Positions 34,871 to 43,088 of a DNA stretch of 64,000 nucleotides are shown here, piece by piece. Made by a program: the position numbers and the translations under genes. The stretch comes from Actinomycetota bacterium (GTDB lineage Bacteria; Actinomycetota; Thermoleophilia; Gaiellales; Gaiellaceae), in NCBI GenBank assembly GCA_005888315.1, contig VAWH01000072.1:1-64000 (forward strand). The letters run 5' to 3'. The notes below the pieces were generated by a model. That model was given only the letters and a program-made list of their open reading frames with translations, did not search any database and was not told the DNA's origin. Numbering within the stretch: position 1 is the first letter of the stretch; each line of letters starts with the position of its first letter.

Positions 34871-36130
34871 GTGCGTCGCTACTTCGGCACCGACGGTGTT
34901 CGGGGGATCGTCGGCGAGGACCTGACGATCGAGCTCGTCGAACGGCTCGGCAAGGCGGCGGCGCTCTGGTCGAAGGGCGGTCGCGTCTTCGTCGGCCGCG
35001 ACACGCGCGGCTCGGGGCCGGAACTGGAAGAGGCGTTCGCACGCGGCATCGTCGAGGCCGGGGGAAACGCTGTCCTCGCAGGCGTGCTGCCGACCCCCGC
35101 CGTTGCGCTGCTCGCGCTCGACCTCGGCGTCGTCGTCTCGGCCTCGCACAACCCGCCCGAGTACAACGGGATCAAGATCTTCGACCGCGACGGCCGGAAG
35201 CTGACTGATGCGGCCGAAGAGGAAATCGAGGCTCTGCTCGAGGCCGAGGGCCCCGGCGGAGGGAAGGTCGACCGCGTCGATGTTGCGACCGACAGTTACC
35301 TCGAGCACATCGTCGAGCGCTTCGGCAGCGATCTCTCGCACCTCCGCGTCGCCGTCGACTGCGCCAACGGCGCCTACTCGGCGATCGCGCCGAAGGCGTT
35401 CGAGCAGCTCGGCGCGGAGGTGACCGCGGTCGCGGCCGAGCCGGACGGGACGAACATCAATCTCGGCTGCGGCGCCACCGATCTGTCTCTCCTGCAGCGC
35501 ACCGTCCTCCAGGGCGACTTCGACCTCGGCGTCGCCTTCGACGGCGACGGCGACCGGATGCTGGCCGTCGATGCCAACGGCACGCCGGTCGACGGTGACC
35601 AAATCCTGGCGATCCTGGCCGACCATCTCGGCGTCGAGCTCGTCGCGGTAACGCAGATGACGAACTTCGGCTTCCACCGCTTCGCCGAGGAGCGCGGGAT
35701 CCGTCTGGTCACGACGGAGGTCGGAGACCGCTACGTGCTCGAGGCGCTGCGCAGCGAGGGCGGGCTCCTCGGCGGCGAGCAGTCGGGCCACATCATCTAC
35801 TTGAAAGACCACGTCACCGGCGACGGCCTCGCCGCGGCAATGCTGCTCTGCGCCGCGCTCCGAGACCGCACTCTTGCCAAGGCCGCCGCGGTGCTGCCGC
35901 GCTACCCCCAGGCGACAAACAATGTGCGTGTTGGCACGAAGTCCCTGTCCGACGACTTGTTCGCCGAGATCGAGCGAATCAACGCGGAGCTCGACGGCTC
36001 GGGCCGGATCCTCGTCCGCGCCTCCGGAACCGAGCCCGTCGTGCGCGTCCTCGCCGAGGCCGAAAATCCCTGGAAAGCGCAGGAGCTCTGTGCTAGGATC
36101 AGCGCTCTCGTAACACGAGAGCTCGGCTGA
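34871..36130 (+). CDS. glmM: Phosphoglucosamine mutase
   Basis: GlmM interconverts glucosamine-6-phosphate and glucosamine-1-phosphate for UDP-GlcNAc. It opens RRYFGTDGVRGIVGEDLTIE; the phosphoserine loop is VVSASHNPPEYNGIKIF (about 93-109), the Mg loop DLGVAFDGDGDRMLAVD, the sugar loop GGEQSGHIIY and the phosphate loop RILVRASGTEPVVRVLAEA. At 419 aa it is about 25 residues shorter than the E. coli enzyme but all four loops are intact. GTG start. Confidence 0.96.
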   Translation: MRRYFGTDGVRGIVGEDLTIELVERLGKAAALWSKGGRVFVGRDTRGSGPELEEAFARGIVEAGGNAVLAGVLPTPAVALLALDLGVVVSASHNPPEYNGIKIFDRDGRKLTDAAEEEIEALLEAEGPGGGKVDRVDVATDSYLEHIVERFGSDLSHLRVAVDCANGAYSAIAPKAFEQLGAEVTAVAAEPDGTNINLGCGATDLSLLQRTVLQGDFDLGVAFDGDGDRMLAVDANGTPVDGDQILAILADHLGVELVAVTQMTNFGFHRFAEERGIRLVTTEVGDRYVLEALRSEGGLLGGEQSGHIIYLKDHVTGDGLAAAMLLCAALRDRTLAKAAAVLPRYPQATNNVRVGTKSLSDDLFAEIERINAELDGSGRILVRASGTEPVVRVLAEAENPWKAQELCARISALVTRELG

Positions 36131-36199
36131 CCGGACGCGACGCAGCGGCCGGAGGAGCAGCCGGGCTTTGTGCATTTATGGGAGCGATCGGACAACGTC

Positions 36200-36211
36200 C
36201 CTCGATCGAGG
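36200..36211. promoter_or_regulatory. 12-bp palindrome in the glmS leader
   Basis: CCTCGATCGAGG is a perfect palindrome in the 123-bp glmM-glmS gap, about 43 bp before the glmS ATG. It could be an operator or a leader hairpin. I see no glmS ribozyme core in this leader. Confidence 0.35.
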
Positions 36212-36253
36212 CTTCACCCGGAAGTTAGGTCAGGCACGAAGGGAGAGCTTCAG

Positions 36254-38080
36254 ATGTGCGGGATCATCGGATACGTCGGACGGAGACCGGCCAAGGCTCT
36301 TCTTCTCAACGGCCTCGAGCGGCTCGAGTACCGCGGCTACGACTCGGCCGGTCTGGCGTTACTCGAGGCCGAAGGGCTCGACTACGTCCGCGCCGTCGGC
36401 AATCTCCAGGCGCTGAAGGAGGCGGTCGGCGACAACGGCTCGGTGTCGACGACCGGTCTCGGCCACACGCGCTGGGCCACACACGGCCGCGTCTCCGAGT
36501 TGAACGCGCATCCGCTGGCCGGCTGCGACGAGGACAAGATCGCCGTCGTCCTGAACGGGATCGTCGAGAACTTCCGCGAGCTCAAGGCCGCGCTCGAGGC
36601 CGAGGGTCACATCTTCCGCTCCGAGACCGACGCCGAAGTCGTCACCCATCTCGTCGAGCGCCACTATCGCGGTGACCTGGCCGCGGCCGTCCACGCCGCC
36701 TACAAGGAGCTCGAAGGCCACTTCGCCTTCGTCGTCGTCCACCACGATCACCCGGGCGAGCTCGTGGGGGCGCGCCTGCAATGCCCGCTGCTCGTCGGCG
36801 TCGGAGAGGGCGAGATGTTCCTCGCCTCCGCAACGGCGGCCTTCCTGGGGGAGACGCGCAGGATTCAGCTGATCGACGACGACGAGATCGTTGCGATCAC
36901 CCCCGAGGGCACGCGGTTCCTGCATGTCGAGAACGGCGAGGTCGAGCGCGAGACGCTCGAGGTCGACTGGGACGAGGAGGCAGCCGAGAAGTCGGGCTAC
37001 GAGACCTTCATGCTGAAGGAGATCTACGAGCAGCCCGACGCGGTCAAGGAGACGCTGGGGGACCGAGTCCGCCACGGCCACCTCGTGCTCGAGAGCCTCG
37101 GCCTCACCGACCAAGAGCTGCGGAACCTGCGCCGGATCGTCATCCTCGCCTGCGGCACCGCCTACCACTCAGGGGTCGTCGGGCGCTACATCATCGAGGA
37201 GTGGGCTCGGATCCCCGTCGAGCCCGACATCGCCAGCGAGTGGCGCTACCGGAATCCGGTGCTCTCCAAGGACACGCTCGTGATTGGGATCTCGCAGTCG
37301 GGCGAGACCGCGGACACGCTCGCCGCGATGCGGCTCGCCCGCGAAAAGGGTGCGCGCACGCTGGCGATCACGAACATGATGGGTTCCCAGATCACGCGCG
37401 AAGTCGACTCGTCGCTCTACACGCGCTGCGGTCTCGAGGTCGGCGTCGCCGCGTCGAAAACCTTCACCGCGCAGGTCGCGCTGCTCTCGCTCGTCGCGCT
37501 CAAGCTCGCCGAGGTGCGCAAGACGCTGCCGCCCGAGGAGGTCGAACTGATCCTCGACGAGCTCTACGCGCTGCCGACGAAGATGACCGCCTTCCTCGAA
37601 GGGCACCACCCGATCGAGGAGATCGCCGAGCGCTTCCACGACAAGCCGTTTTTCCTCTACCTGGGCCGCCACATCGGCCTGCCCGTGGCGCTCGAAGGGG
37701 CTCTCAAGCTGAAGGAGATCTCATACATCCCGACCGAGGCCTACTCGGCTGGCGAGATGAAGCACGGCCCGATTGCGCTGCTCGACGAGGAGACGCCGGT
37801 TGTCTGCGTCGCCACCAAATCGCACGTCTACGAGAAGGTGATCTCGAATATCCAGGAGGTCCGCGCCCGCGGCGCCCACGCGATCGCGATCGCCACCGAC
37901 GGGAACGAGGACATCCAGCACCATGCCGACGACGTCATCTTCGTGCCGCGGTCGCCTGCGTTCCTGCAGGCCGTCCTCGCGGTGCTGCCATTGCAGCTGC
38001 TCGCCTACCGGATCGCACGGCTGCGCGGGTTGAACGTCGACCAGCCGCGGAACCTGGCGAAGACCGTCACAGTGGAGTAG
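36254..38080 (+). CDS. glmS: Glutamine-fructose-6-phosphate aminotransferase (isomerizing)
   Basis: GlmS makes glucosamine-6-phosphate, the entry step of UDP-GlcNAc synthesis. The mature N-terminal Cys nucleophile is present (MCGIIGYVGRRPAKAL), followed by YRGYDSAGLALLEAEG and HTRWATHGRVSELNAHPLA of the glutaminase. The isomerase part has two SIS domains (about 290-430 and 460-600), with ACGTAYHSGVVGRYIIEEWA and GISQSGETADTLAAMRLA, and the family ending PRNLAKTVTVE. The ATG at 36254 has GGGAGAG 8 nt upstream and puts Cys at position 2. A diverged second copy of the 3' end lies at 39466-39555. Confidence 0.96.
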   Translation: MCGIIGYVGRRPAKALLLNGLERLEYRGYDSAGLALLEAEGLDYVRAVGNLQALKEAVGDNGSVSTTGLGHTRWATHGRVSELNAHPLAGCDEDKIAVVLNGIVENFRELKAALEAEGHIFRSETDAEVVTHLVERHYRGDLAAAVHAAYKELEGHFAFVVVHHDHPGELVGARLQCPLLVGVGEGEMFLASATAAFLGETRRIQLIDDDEIVAITPEGTRFLHVENGEVERETLEVDWDEEAAEKSGYETFMLKEIYEQPDAVKETLGDRVRHGHLVLESLGLTDQELRNLRRIVILACGTAYHSGVVGRYIIEEWARIPVEPDIASEWRYRNPVLSKDTLVIGISQSGETADTLAAMRLAREKGARTLAITNMMGSQITREVDSSLYTRCGLEVGVAASKTFTAQVALLSLVALKLAEVRKTLPPEEVELILDELYALPTKMTAFLEGHHPIEEIAERFHDKPFFLYLGRHIGLPVALEGALKLKEISYIPTEAYSAGEMKHGPIALLDEETPVVCVATKSHVYEKVISNIQEVRARGAHAIAIATDGNEDIQHHADDVIFVPRSPAFLQAVLAVLPLQLLAYRIARLRGLNVDQPRNLAKTVTVE

Positions 38081-38127
38081 ATTCGGTTGGCGGAACCGTC
38101 GGCGCGTCTGCGGTGTAGAGGAGACGA

Positions 38128-39465
38128 ATGAAGAGAAGCGCGCTCGCAGTGCTGGTCGCCTTCGTAACGCTGGCCGCAGTCGCGGCCGCCGCTTCGTCGC
38201 GCGCGCCCACAGTGGCCGTCCCTCAGGCCGCGAAATCGCCCGCGAAGGAGGTTCGGCCCCTGTTGGCGGTCGTGCCCGGCGCGCGCGGCCCCGTCCTCGG
38301 GCGCGCGGACAAGCGCGCGATCTGGGTCGCGCGGCGGAGTCCAAAGGTTCGCCTCTACAACAGCGTCCGCGCGTGGGCCTTCGCGCCGGAGGCGAGCGCG
38401 ATCGCGCTCGCGACGCAGCCGGAGGCCAGCGACGGGGGTGCGAAGCTCCACTTTGTCGAGCCGTGGCTGCTGTCGCGTGTCGCGGTGAGTCGTCTCCCGT
38501 GGGGGAACGTCGCCGCGCTTGCGTGGGGGGACGACCGCGTCAACGTCGTTCTGCAGGATTCGGGCCAGATCGAGATCGTGAGCGTCGACGCCGCGACGCA
38601 CCGCGTCTCGGTCCCCGCGAAGATCGACCGCGCGCTCGTCGGTAGCGATCGGGCCGGTGGCAGGCTCGTGCTCCTGACCGCTCCCGCCCACGGGATCGGG
38701 ACCGCGTCTCTCGTGGTCATAGAGCCCACGGGCGTGCTGCGGTCCGTCACGCTGGCCGAGACCCAGGCCGGCACCGACGCAGGCGACAAAGACAGCCCAC
38801 CGGACTTCGCCAAGATGCGTCAGAACATCCCGGCGCTCGCCGTCGAGCCCGACGCCGGCCGCGCGTTCGTGATTCCGGCGAACGGGTCGGTCGCGGAGGT
38901 CTCCCTCTCGACCCTCGCCGTCTCGTACCACTCGCTCGCGCAGCCGGTCTCGCTACTCGGCCGCCTCCACGACTGGGTCGAGCCGAAGGCCGAGGCCAAG
39001 GGCCTCACCGGCCCTGTCCGCACCGCCCGCTGGCTCGGCAGCGGCGTCGTCGCGGTCACCGGAGGCGATGAGACCGCAACCGTGGACGCGAGCAACCAGG
39101 TCCATGTCAGCTGGGCGCCCGCCGGGCTGACGCTGATCGACACGAACACTTGGGGGACGAAGCTGATCGATCGGGGCGCGGATTCGTTCGCCGTCGACGG
39201 CGATTCGCTGCTCGTCACCGGCTCGACCTGGAGCGACAGCGACCGAACCGGGATGGGGCTTGCGGTCTACGGTTTCGACGGCGCGCGAAAGCTTTCCGTC
39301 TTTCGCGGCGATGCCGCGCGGGTCGTACTTGCCTTCCGCGGCAAGGCGTATGTCGATCTCGGTCGGCCGTATACGGCGACGGTGGTCGACCTCGCGAGCG
39401 GACGCATCCTCGCCGACCGCCATGCGCCGCTGGCGCGGCTCCTGATCGGAGACGGCTCGAATTAG
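38128..39465 (+). CDS. Secreted beta-propeller-like protein, 445 aa
   Basis: A signal peptide (MKRSALAVLVAFVTLAAVAA) is followed by repeated short beta-rich units such as LYNSVRAWAFAPEASAIALA, WGNVAALAWGDDRVNVVLQD and LVVIEPTGVLRSVTLAETQ, typical of WD40/YVTN-like propellers. No catalytic motif is seen. GAGGAGA 5-11 nt before the ATG is a strong Shine-Dalgarno sequence. It lies directly after glmS and is followed, with no gap, by a glmS-tail fragment, so it may be a resident gene of the glmS-acpS interval. Confidence 0.6.
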   Translation: MKRSALAVLVAFVTLAAVAAAASSRAPTVAVPQAAKSPAKEVRPLLAVVPGARGPVLGRADKRAIWVARRSPKVRLYNSVRAWAFAPEASAIALATQPEASDGGAKLHFVEPWLLSRVAVSRLPWGNVAALAWGDDRVNVVLQDSGQIEIVSVDAATHRVSVPAKIDRALVGSDRAGGRLVLLTAPAHGIGTASLVVIEPTGVLRSVTLAETQAGTDAGDKDSPPDFAKMRQNIPALAVEPDAGRAFVIPANGSVAEVSLSTLAVSYHSLAQPVSLLGRLHDWVEPKAEAKGLTGPVRTARWLGSGVVAVTGGDETATVDASNQVHVSWAPAGLTLIDTNTWGTKLIDRGADSFAVDGDSLLVTGSTWSDSDRTGMGLAVYGFDGARKLSVFRGDAARVVLAFRGKAYVDLGRPYTATVVDLASGRILADRHAPLARLLIGDGSN

Positions 39466-39555
39466 CCGCTGCAGCTGCTGGCCTACCGGATCGCACGGCT
39501 GAGGGTCAACGTCGACCACCCCCGGAACCTGGCGCAGACGGTCACGGTCGAGTAG
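39466..39555 (+). pseudogene. Diverged fragment of a second glmS gene (last 29 codons plus stop)
   Basis: In frame it reads PLQLLAYRIARLRVNVDHPR followed by NLAQTVTVE and TAG. The glmS C-terminus at 37988-38080 reads PLQLLAYRIARLRGLNVDQP then RNLAKTVTVE. Over 29 codons there is one codon deletion and about ten base changes, mostly synonymous, so the fragment descends from a working but different glmS. It starts exactly after the stop of the 38128 gene and has no start of its own. Confidence 0.9.
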
Positions 39556-39589
39556 CGCCCTCGGTCTCGCCGCCGCGCTGACGCTGGCG

Positions 39590-40576
39590 GTGGCTCCCTG
39601 GTCCTCTCAGCACGCGACGACGGTCCCAACGTTCCGCAGCGCGGCACTCGCCTACGAGCGCGTCGACGGCCGGAAATCGTCGATCTGGGTCGCAAACGCC
39701 GATGCGTCGCATCCCCGCCGGATCGCGCGGGTGGGATATGCGCCTTCGTTGTCGCCTGACGGCCACTGGCTGACGTACGCGTTGCCCTCGCGGCGCGGCG
39801 GGCTCGGTGCCGTCCAACTTGTGAACCTCGTCAGCGGCAAGTCGCGACCGATCGGCCACGTCGGTGTGGTGTGGTCTCCGGAGAGCCGACGACTCGCGCT
39901 GCTGGACGAGACGGGCCTCTCCGTGCTCGAAATCACCTCCCGACGCCGACGAATCGTTTTGAAGCTGCGGAACCTCGCGCTCGGTTCCTTCGATTCCGGT
40001 GGGACCGCTCTCACCTACGCACAGGACAACGGCAAAGCTGGACGCGCGCGGCGCAGCGACGTCTACACCGTTCGGTTGTCGGACCGGAAGGTGAACCGGC
40101 TGACGCGCAACGGCCACAGCGACGACCCAACTTGGGGCGGAGGCTGGATCGCGTACCGGCGTTTCCGCTTTTCCAACGAGTGGGCGATCGGCTCCGTCCG
40201 TGTGATGCGAAGCGACGGAAGCGGCGATCGGCTCATCGCGCGCGGCCACGATGACGTCTCGCAAGCAGAGCAGGGCATCGAGCCGGTCCAACTCTCGGCG
40301 CGCGGAAAGCACCTTGTTGTGTGCCTCGCCTTCGAGTTCGGCTGCCCCCCGGCGGCTTTCACGATCCCCGCCGGCCGGCGCGTGCGGTTGTCCTTCCGGA
40401 GAAACCCGCGCACGCTGCCGACGCCCGATGGAATCTCACGGGATGGCGCGGAGATCCTCGTCAGCGAGGATCCGTTCGAGAGCAATCTCGGCTACCACGT
40501 TTATGTCGTTCCTTTCGGCGCCGGGAAGACCCGGCTCCTCCTGCGCGGCGCTCGCTCGCCCAGCTGGACGCGCTGA
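39590..40576 (+). CDS. Beta-propeller (TolB/PD40-like) protein, probably 5'-truncated, 328 aa
   Basis: The protein has PD40/TolB-like blades: GYAPSLSPDGHWLTYALPSR, GHVGVVWSPESRRLALLDET, TYAQDNGKAGRARRSDVYTV and DGISRDGAEILVSEDPF. The codons just before the GTG at 39590 encode a signal-peptide-like run (SALGLAAALTLAVAPWSS) but no ATG, GTG or TTG exists in that frame before the stop at 39500, and the frame runs into the glmS-tail fragment. The gene therefore seems to have lost its true start at that junction. It may be expressed from the GTG without a full signal, or be decaying. Confidence 0.6.
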   Translation: MAPWSSQHATTVPTFRSAALAYERVDGRKSSIWVANADASHPRRIARVGYAPSLSPDGHWLTYALPSRRGGLGAVQLVNLVSGKSRPIGHVGVVWSPESRRLALLDETGLSVLEITSRRRRIVLKLRNLALGSFDSGGTALTYAQDNGKAGRARRSDVYTVRLSDRKVNRLTRNGHSDDPTWGGGWIAYRRFRFSNEWAIGSVRVMRSDGSGDRLIARGHDDVSQAEQGIEPVQLSARGKHLVVCLAFEFGCPPAAFTIPAGRRVRLSFRRNPRTLPTPDGISRDGAEILVSEDPFESNLGYHVYVVPFGAGKTRLLLRGARSPSWTR

Positions 40577-40599
40577 AGCTTCGACGGCCACGGGGCGGG

Positions 40600-40612
40600 T
40601 AACGTCGCCCGC
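40600..40612 (+). promoter_or_regulatory. -10 box for leaderless permease mRNA
   Basis: TAACGT (40600-40605) is 7 nt before the GTG at 40613. Confidence 0.5.
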
Positions 40613-41893
40613 GTGAGCGTCCTCTCGACGATCGGCAACGGCCTCTGGAACGCCTTCCAGATGGCCTGGGAAGTGTGGTGGGCGCTCGTCCTCGGTTTCG
40701 CGCTCTCAGGGATCGTTCAGGCGTGGGTGCCGCGGTCGCGGATCGAGCGCGCGCTCGGCGGCCGCGGGCCGCGGGAGATCGGCCTCGCGACGGGGCTCGG
40801 CGCGGCGTCGTCGTCGTGCAGCTACGCCGCGATCGCGATCGCGAAGTCGATGTTCGCGAAGGGTGCGAGCTTCGCCTCGGCGATGGTGTTCCAGTTCGCC
40901 TCGACGAACCTCGTCTTCGAGCTCGGGATCGTGATCTGGGTCTTCATCGGCTGGCGGTTCACTCTGGCGGAGCTCGTAGGCGGGTTGGTCCTCATCGCCC
41001 TGATGTGGCTCGGTCTGCGGCTGTTCGTGACGCGGCGGCTGGAGGACGAGGCGCGCCGGCACGCAGAGGCTGCCGAAGCCGGCCACCAGCACGCGTCTGC
41101 CGGGACCGCGGGCCTATTCCTTCGCCGGCGGCTGACCTCGGTACAGGCGTGGTCCGACGTCGCCCACAACTTCCGCGGCGACTGGGAGATGCTCTGGAGG
41201 GAGATCATCAGTGGCTTCGTGATCGCCGGTTTCATCTCGCTGCTGCCGAAGGATTTCTTCAACAGCCTCTTCGTCACCGACGCGTCGCCGCCGGTGCGGC
41301 TGCTCGAGAACGTCGTCCTTGGGCCGATCGTCGCCGTGCTCTCGTTCGTCTGCTCGGTCGGGAACGCCCCGCTGGCAGCGGTGCTTTGGGGAGGCGGGAT
41401 CTCCTTCGCCGGCGTGATCGCGTTCATCTACGCCGACCTGCTGATCATTCCGATCGTTATCGCGTACACGAAGTACTACGGCCGCGAGCTGACCGTTCGT
41501 CTCGTCGCGATCATGTTCGCCGCGATGGTGCTGGCCGCGCTCGCGGTCGACGGAATCTTCAGCGCGGCCGGGCTCGTGCCCTCGAAGCGCCCCTCGATCG
41601 ACTCGATCTCGAGCCGCGGCATCTCCTGGAACTACACCACCTTTCTGAACATCGTCTTCCTTGCGGTCGCTGCGGTCCTCGTCGCGCTGACGCTCCGCCG
41701 GGGCGCGAGGGATCCCGTCTGCGGGATGACGGTCGACCGCGGTGCGGGCAAGCCGACCTCGACGTATGCAGGCCACACCTACTACTTCTGCGGCGAGGGC
41801 TGCAAGGCGAAGTTCGAGGCCGAGCCGGAGCGCTACGTCGACGCAGCGGGGCGGCAGGCGGTCGCCCTGGGCCACGCCGGCGAACCGCGCTAG
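40613..41893 (+). CDS. Permease (DUF318/ArsP-YraQ type) with C-terminal YHS domain, 426 aa
   Basis: About eight to ten TM helices carry the two-repeat pattern of the DUF318 permeases: GLGAASSSCSYAAIAIAKSM in the first half and SFVCSVGNAPLAAVLWGGGI in the second, each with the family Cys. ArsP members export organoarsenicals; other members are uncharacterised. Residues about 365-410 are a YHS domain (DPVCGMTVDRGAGKPTSTYA, FCGEGCKAKFEAEPERY), a Cys-containing metal-binding module found on heavy-metal transporters. A role in metal or metalloid export is likely. It converges on arfB with a 4-bp overlap. Confidence 0.85.
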   Translation: MSVLSTIGNGLWNAFQMAWEVWWALVLGFALSGIVQAWVPRSRIERALGGRGPREIGLATGLGAASSSCSYAAIAIAKSMFAKGASFASAMVFQFASTNLVFELGIVIWVFIGWRFTLAELVGGLVLIALMWLGLRLFVTRRLEDEARRHAEAAEAGHQHASAGTAGLFLRRRLTSVQAWSDVAHNFRGDWEMLWREIISGFVIAGFISLLPKDFFNSLFVTDASPPVRLLENVVLGPIVAVLSFVCSVGNAPLAAVLWGGGISFAGVIAFIYADLLIIPIVIAYTKYYGRELTVRLVAIMFAAMVLAALAVDGIFSAAGLVPSKRPSIDSISSRGISWNYTTFLNIVFLAVAAVLVALTLRRGARDPVCGMTVDRGAGKPTSTYAGHTYYFCGEGCKAKFEAEPERYVDAAGRQAVALGHAGEPR

Positions 41894-42303
41894 TCGTCGC
41901 CCGGCCGACGGCGCAGGCGCTTCGTCTCGCCACGTTGCCGCTTCTGCTCCAGGCGTCGCTTCCTGGCGGCAGCGCTCGGCCTCGTCGGCTTGCGCCTGCG
42001 CTCGACCTTCAGCGCCTCGCGGAGCGCCTCGACGACTCGCTCGATCGCGAGTTCGCGGTTCCGCCACTGGCTGCGCTCGTCCTGGGCGACCGCGCGCAGG
42101 ACCGGACCCGCCCTGGCGATCACTCGGCGCTTCTGCGCGTCGCTGAGCCCGACCGAGCGTTCGACGTCGAAGACAGCCTCGGCGCGGGTCTCGGTCTTCT
42201 GCGCATGTTGCCCGCCGGGGCCGCTCGAGCGCGAGAAGCGCAGCTCGATCTCGGAGCGCGGGATCGAGACGGATCTCGTGACGCGAATAGACTCGCCCGC
42301 CAT
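41890..42303 (-). CDS. arfB: Peptidyl-tRNA hydrolase ArfB-like (class I release-factor domain), 137 aa
   Basis: ArfB-type proteins rescue stalled ribosomes by hydrolysing peptidyl-tRNA. The RF-1 domain has IELRFSRSSGPGGQHAQKTE with the catalytic GGQ, followed by RAEAVFDVERSVGLSDAQKR and a very basic tail (KRRLEQKRQRGETKRLRRRP) that enters the mRNA channel. Length matches YaeJ. The ATG at 42303 shares two bases with the divergent HAD start (CATG), and both starts fit their families. Confidence 0.9.
   Translation of the reverse strand: MAGESIRVTRSVSIPRSEIELRFSRSSGPGGQHAQKTETRAEAVFDVERSVGLSDAQKRRVIARAGPVLRAVAQDERSQWRNRELAIERVVEALREALKVERRRKPTRPSAAARKRRLEQKRQRGETKRLRRRPGDD
42288..42301 (+). promoter_or_regulatory. 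-10 box for leaderless HAD-IIA mRNA
   Basis: TAGACT (42288-42293) is 8 nt before the ATG at 42302, inside the divergent arfB coding region. Confidence 0.45.
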
Positions 42304-43078
42304 GGCAGCGATTCTGCTCGACCTCGACGGCGTCCTGCACATCTCCGGCAAGCCGATCGACGGCGCCGCTCACGCGGTGCAGCGGCTGCGCGGGGCCGGC
42401 CACCGTCTTCGCTTCCTCACGAATAACACCACGCAATCGCGGTCGCAGCTCGCCGAAACGGTCCGAGGCTTCGGGATCGAGCTCGAGGACGCGGAGCTGC
42501 AGACGACGCCCGTCGCGGCTGCACGCGTCCTCCAGGGGAGGCGTGTCCTGGCGCTGACGATGCCTGCCGTCCGCGACGACCTCGAGGGCGTCGAGCTGGT
42601 CGGCGACAACGCCGACGCCGTGCTCCTCGGCGGTGCGGACGAGACCGCCGAGCCGAACCGGGTCTTCAGCTACATGAACCTCGCCCGCGCCTTCGCCGAG
42701 CTCGAGGCCGGCGCAGACCTCTTCTGCCTTCACAAGAACCCTTGGTGGCAGACCTCGCGCGGGGCGCTCCTCGACGCGGGCGCCTTCGTGGTCGGGCTCG
42801 AGTACGCCACCGGCGCTCAGGCGACCGTGCTCGGGAAGCCGAGCGCCTCGTACTTCGAGGCGGCGCTGGAAGCCGTCGACTCGGACCCCGAGCACGCGTG
42901 GATGGTCGGAGACGACGTCGACGCCGACATAGTCGGCGCAGGTGCATTGGGGATGCACACGATCCTCGTCCGCACCGGCAAGTTCCGCGACGACGCGGGC
43001 GCCTGGAGCGCACAGCCGGAGGCGGTGGTGGATTCGATCGCCGACGTCCCCGACTGGGTCGAGGCGGCCGGTTCCTAA
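42302..43078 (+). CDS. HAD-IIA family hydrolase (LHPP/NagD-like), 258 aa
   Basis: The HAD motifs are in place: ILLDLDGVLHISGKPIDGA at the N-terminus (DxDGxL), LRFLTNNTTQSRSQLA for motif II, the Lys in LGKPSASYFEAAL and WMVGDDVDADIVGAGALGMH at the end. The C2 cap between (about 80-175) fits NagD/LHPP relatives. Likely a phosphatase of a small metabolite or phospholysine/phosphohistidine; the substrate is not deducible. It is followed after 10 bp by an acpS-like short ORF. Confidence 0.88.
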   Translation: MAAILLDLDGVLHISGKPIDGAAHAVQRLRGAGHRLRFLTNNTTQSRSQLAETVRGFGIELEDAELQTTPVAAARVLQGRRVLALTMPAVRDDLEGVELVGDNADAVLLGGADETAEPNRVFSYMNLARAFAELEAGADLFCLHKNPWWQTSRGALLDAGAFVVGLEYATGAQATVLGKPSASYFEAALEAVDSDPEHAWMVGDDVDADIVGAGALGMHTILVRTGKFRDDAGAWSAQPEAVVDSIADVPDWVEAAGS

Positions 43079-43088
43079 ACTTAGTCCC

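Noticed and set aside
36131-36253. glmS ribozyme in the leader
   Set aside because: I could not find the conserved ribozyme core, and the class is mainly known from Firmicutes. Only a 12-bp palindrome is visible.
38080-38128. Tn7-type transposon insertion at attTn7 downstream of glmS
   Set aside because: No Tn7 ends or tns genes are visible; the duplicated glmS tail is 90 bp of diverged coding DNA, not a 5-bp target duplication.
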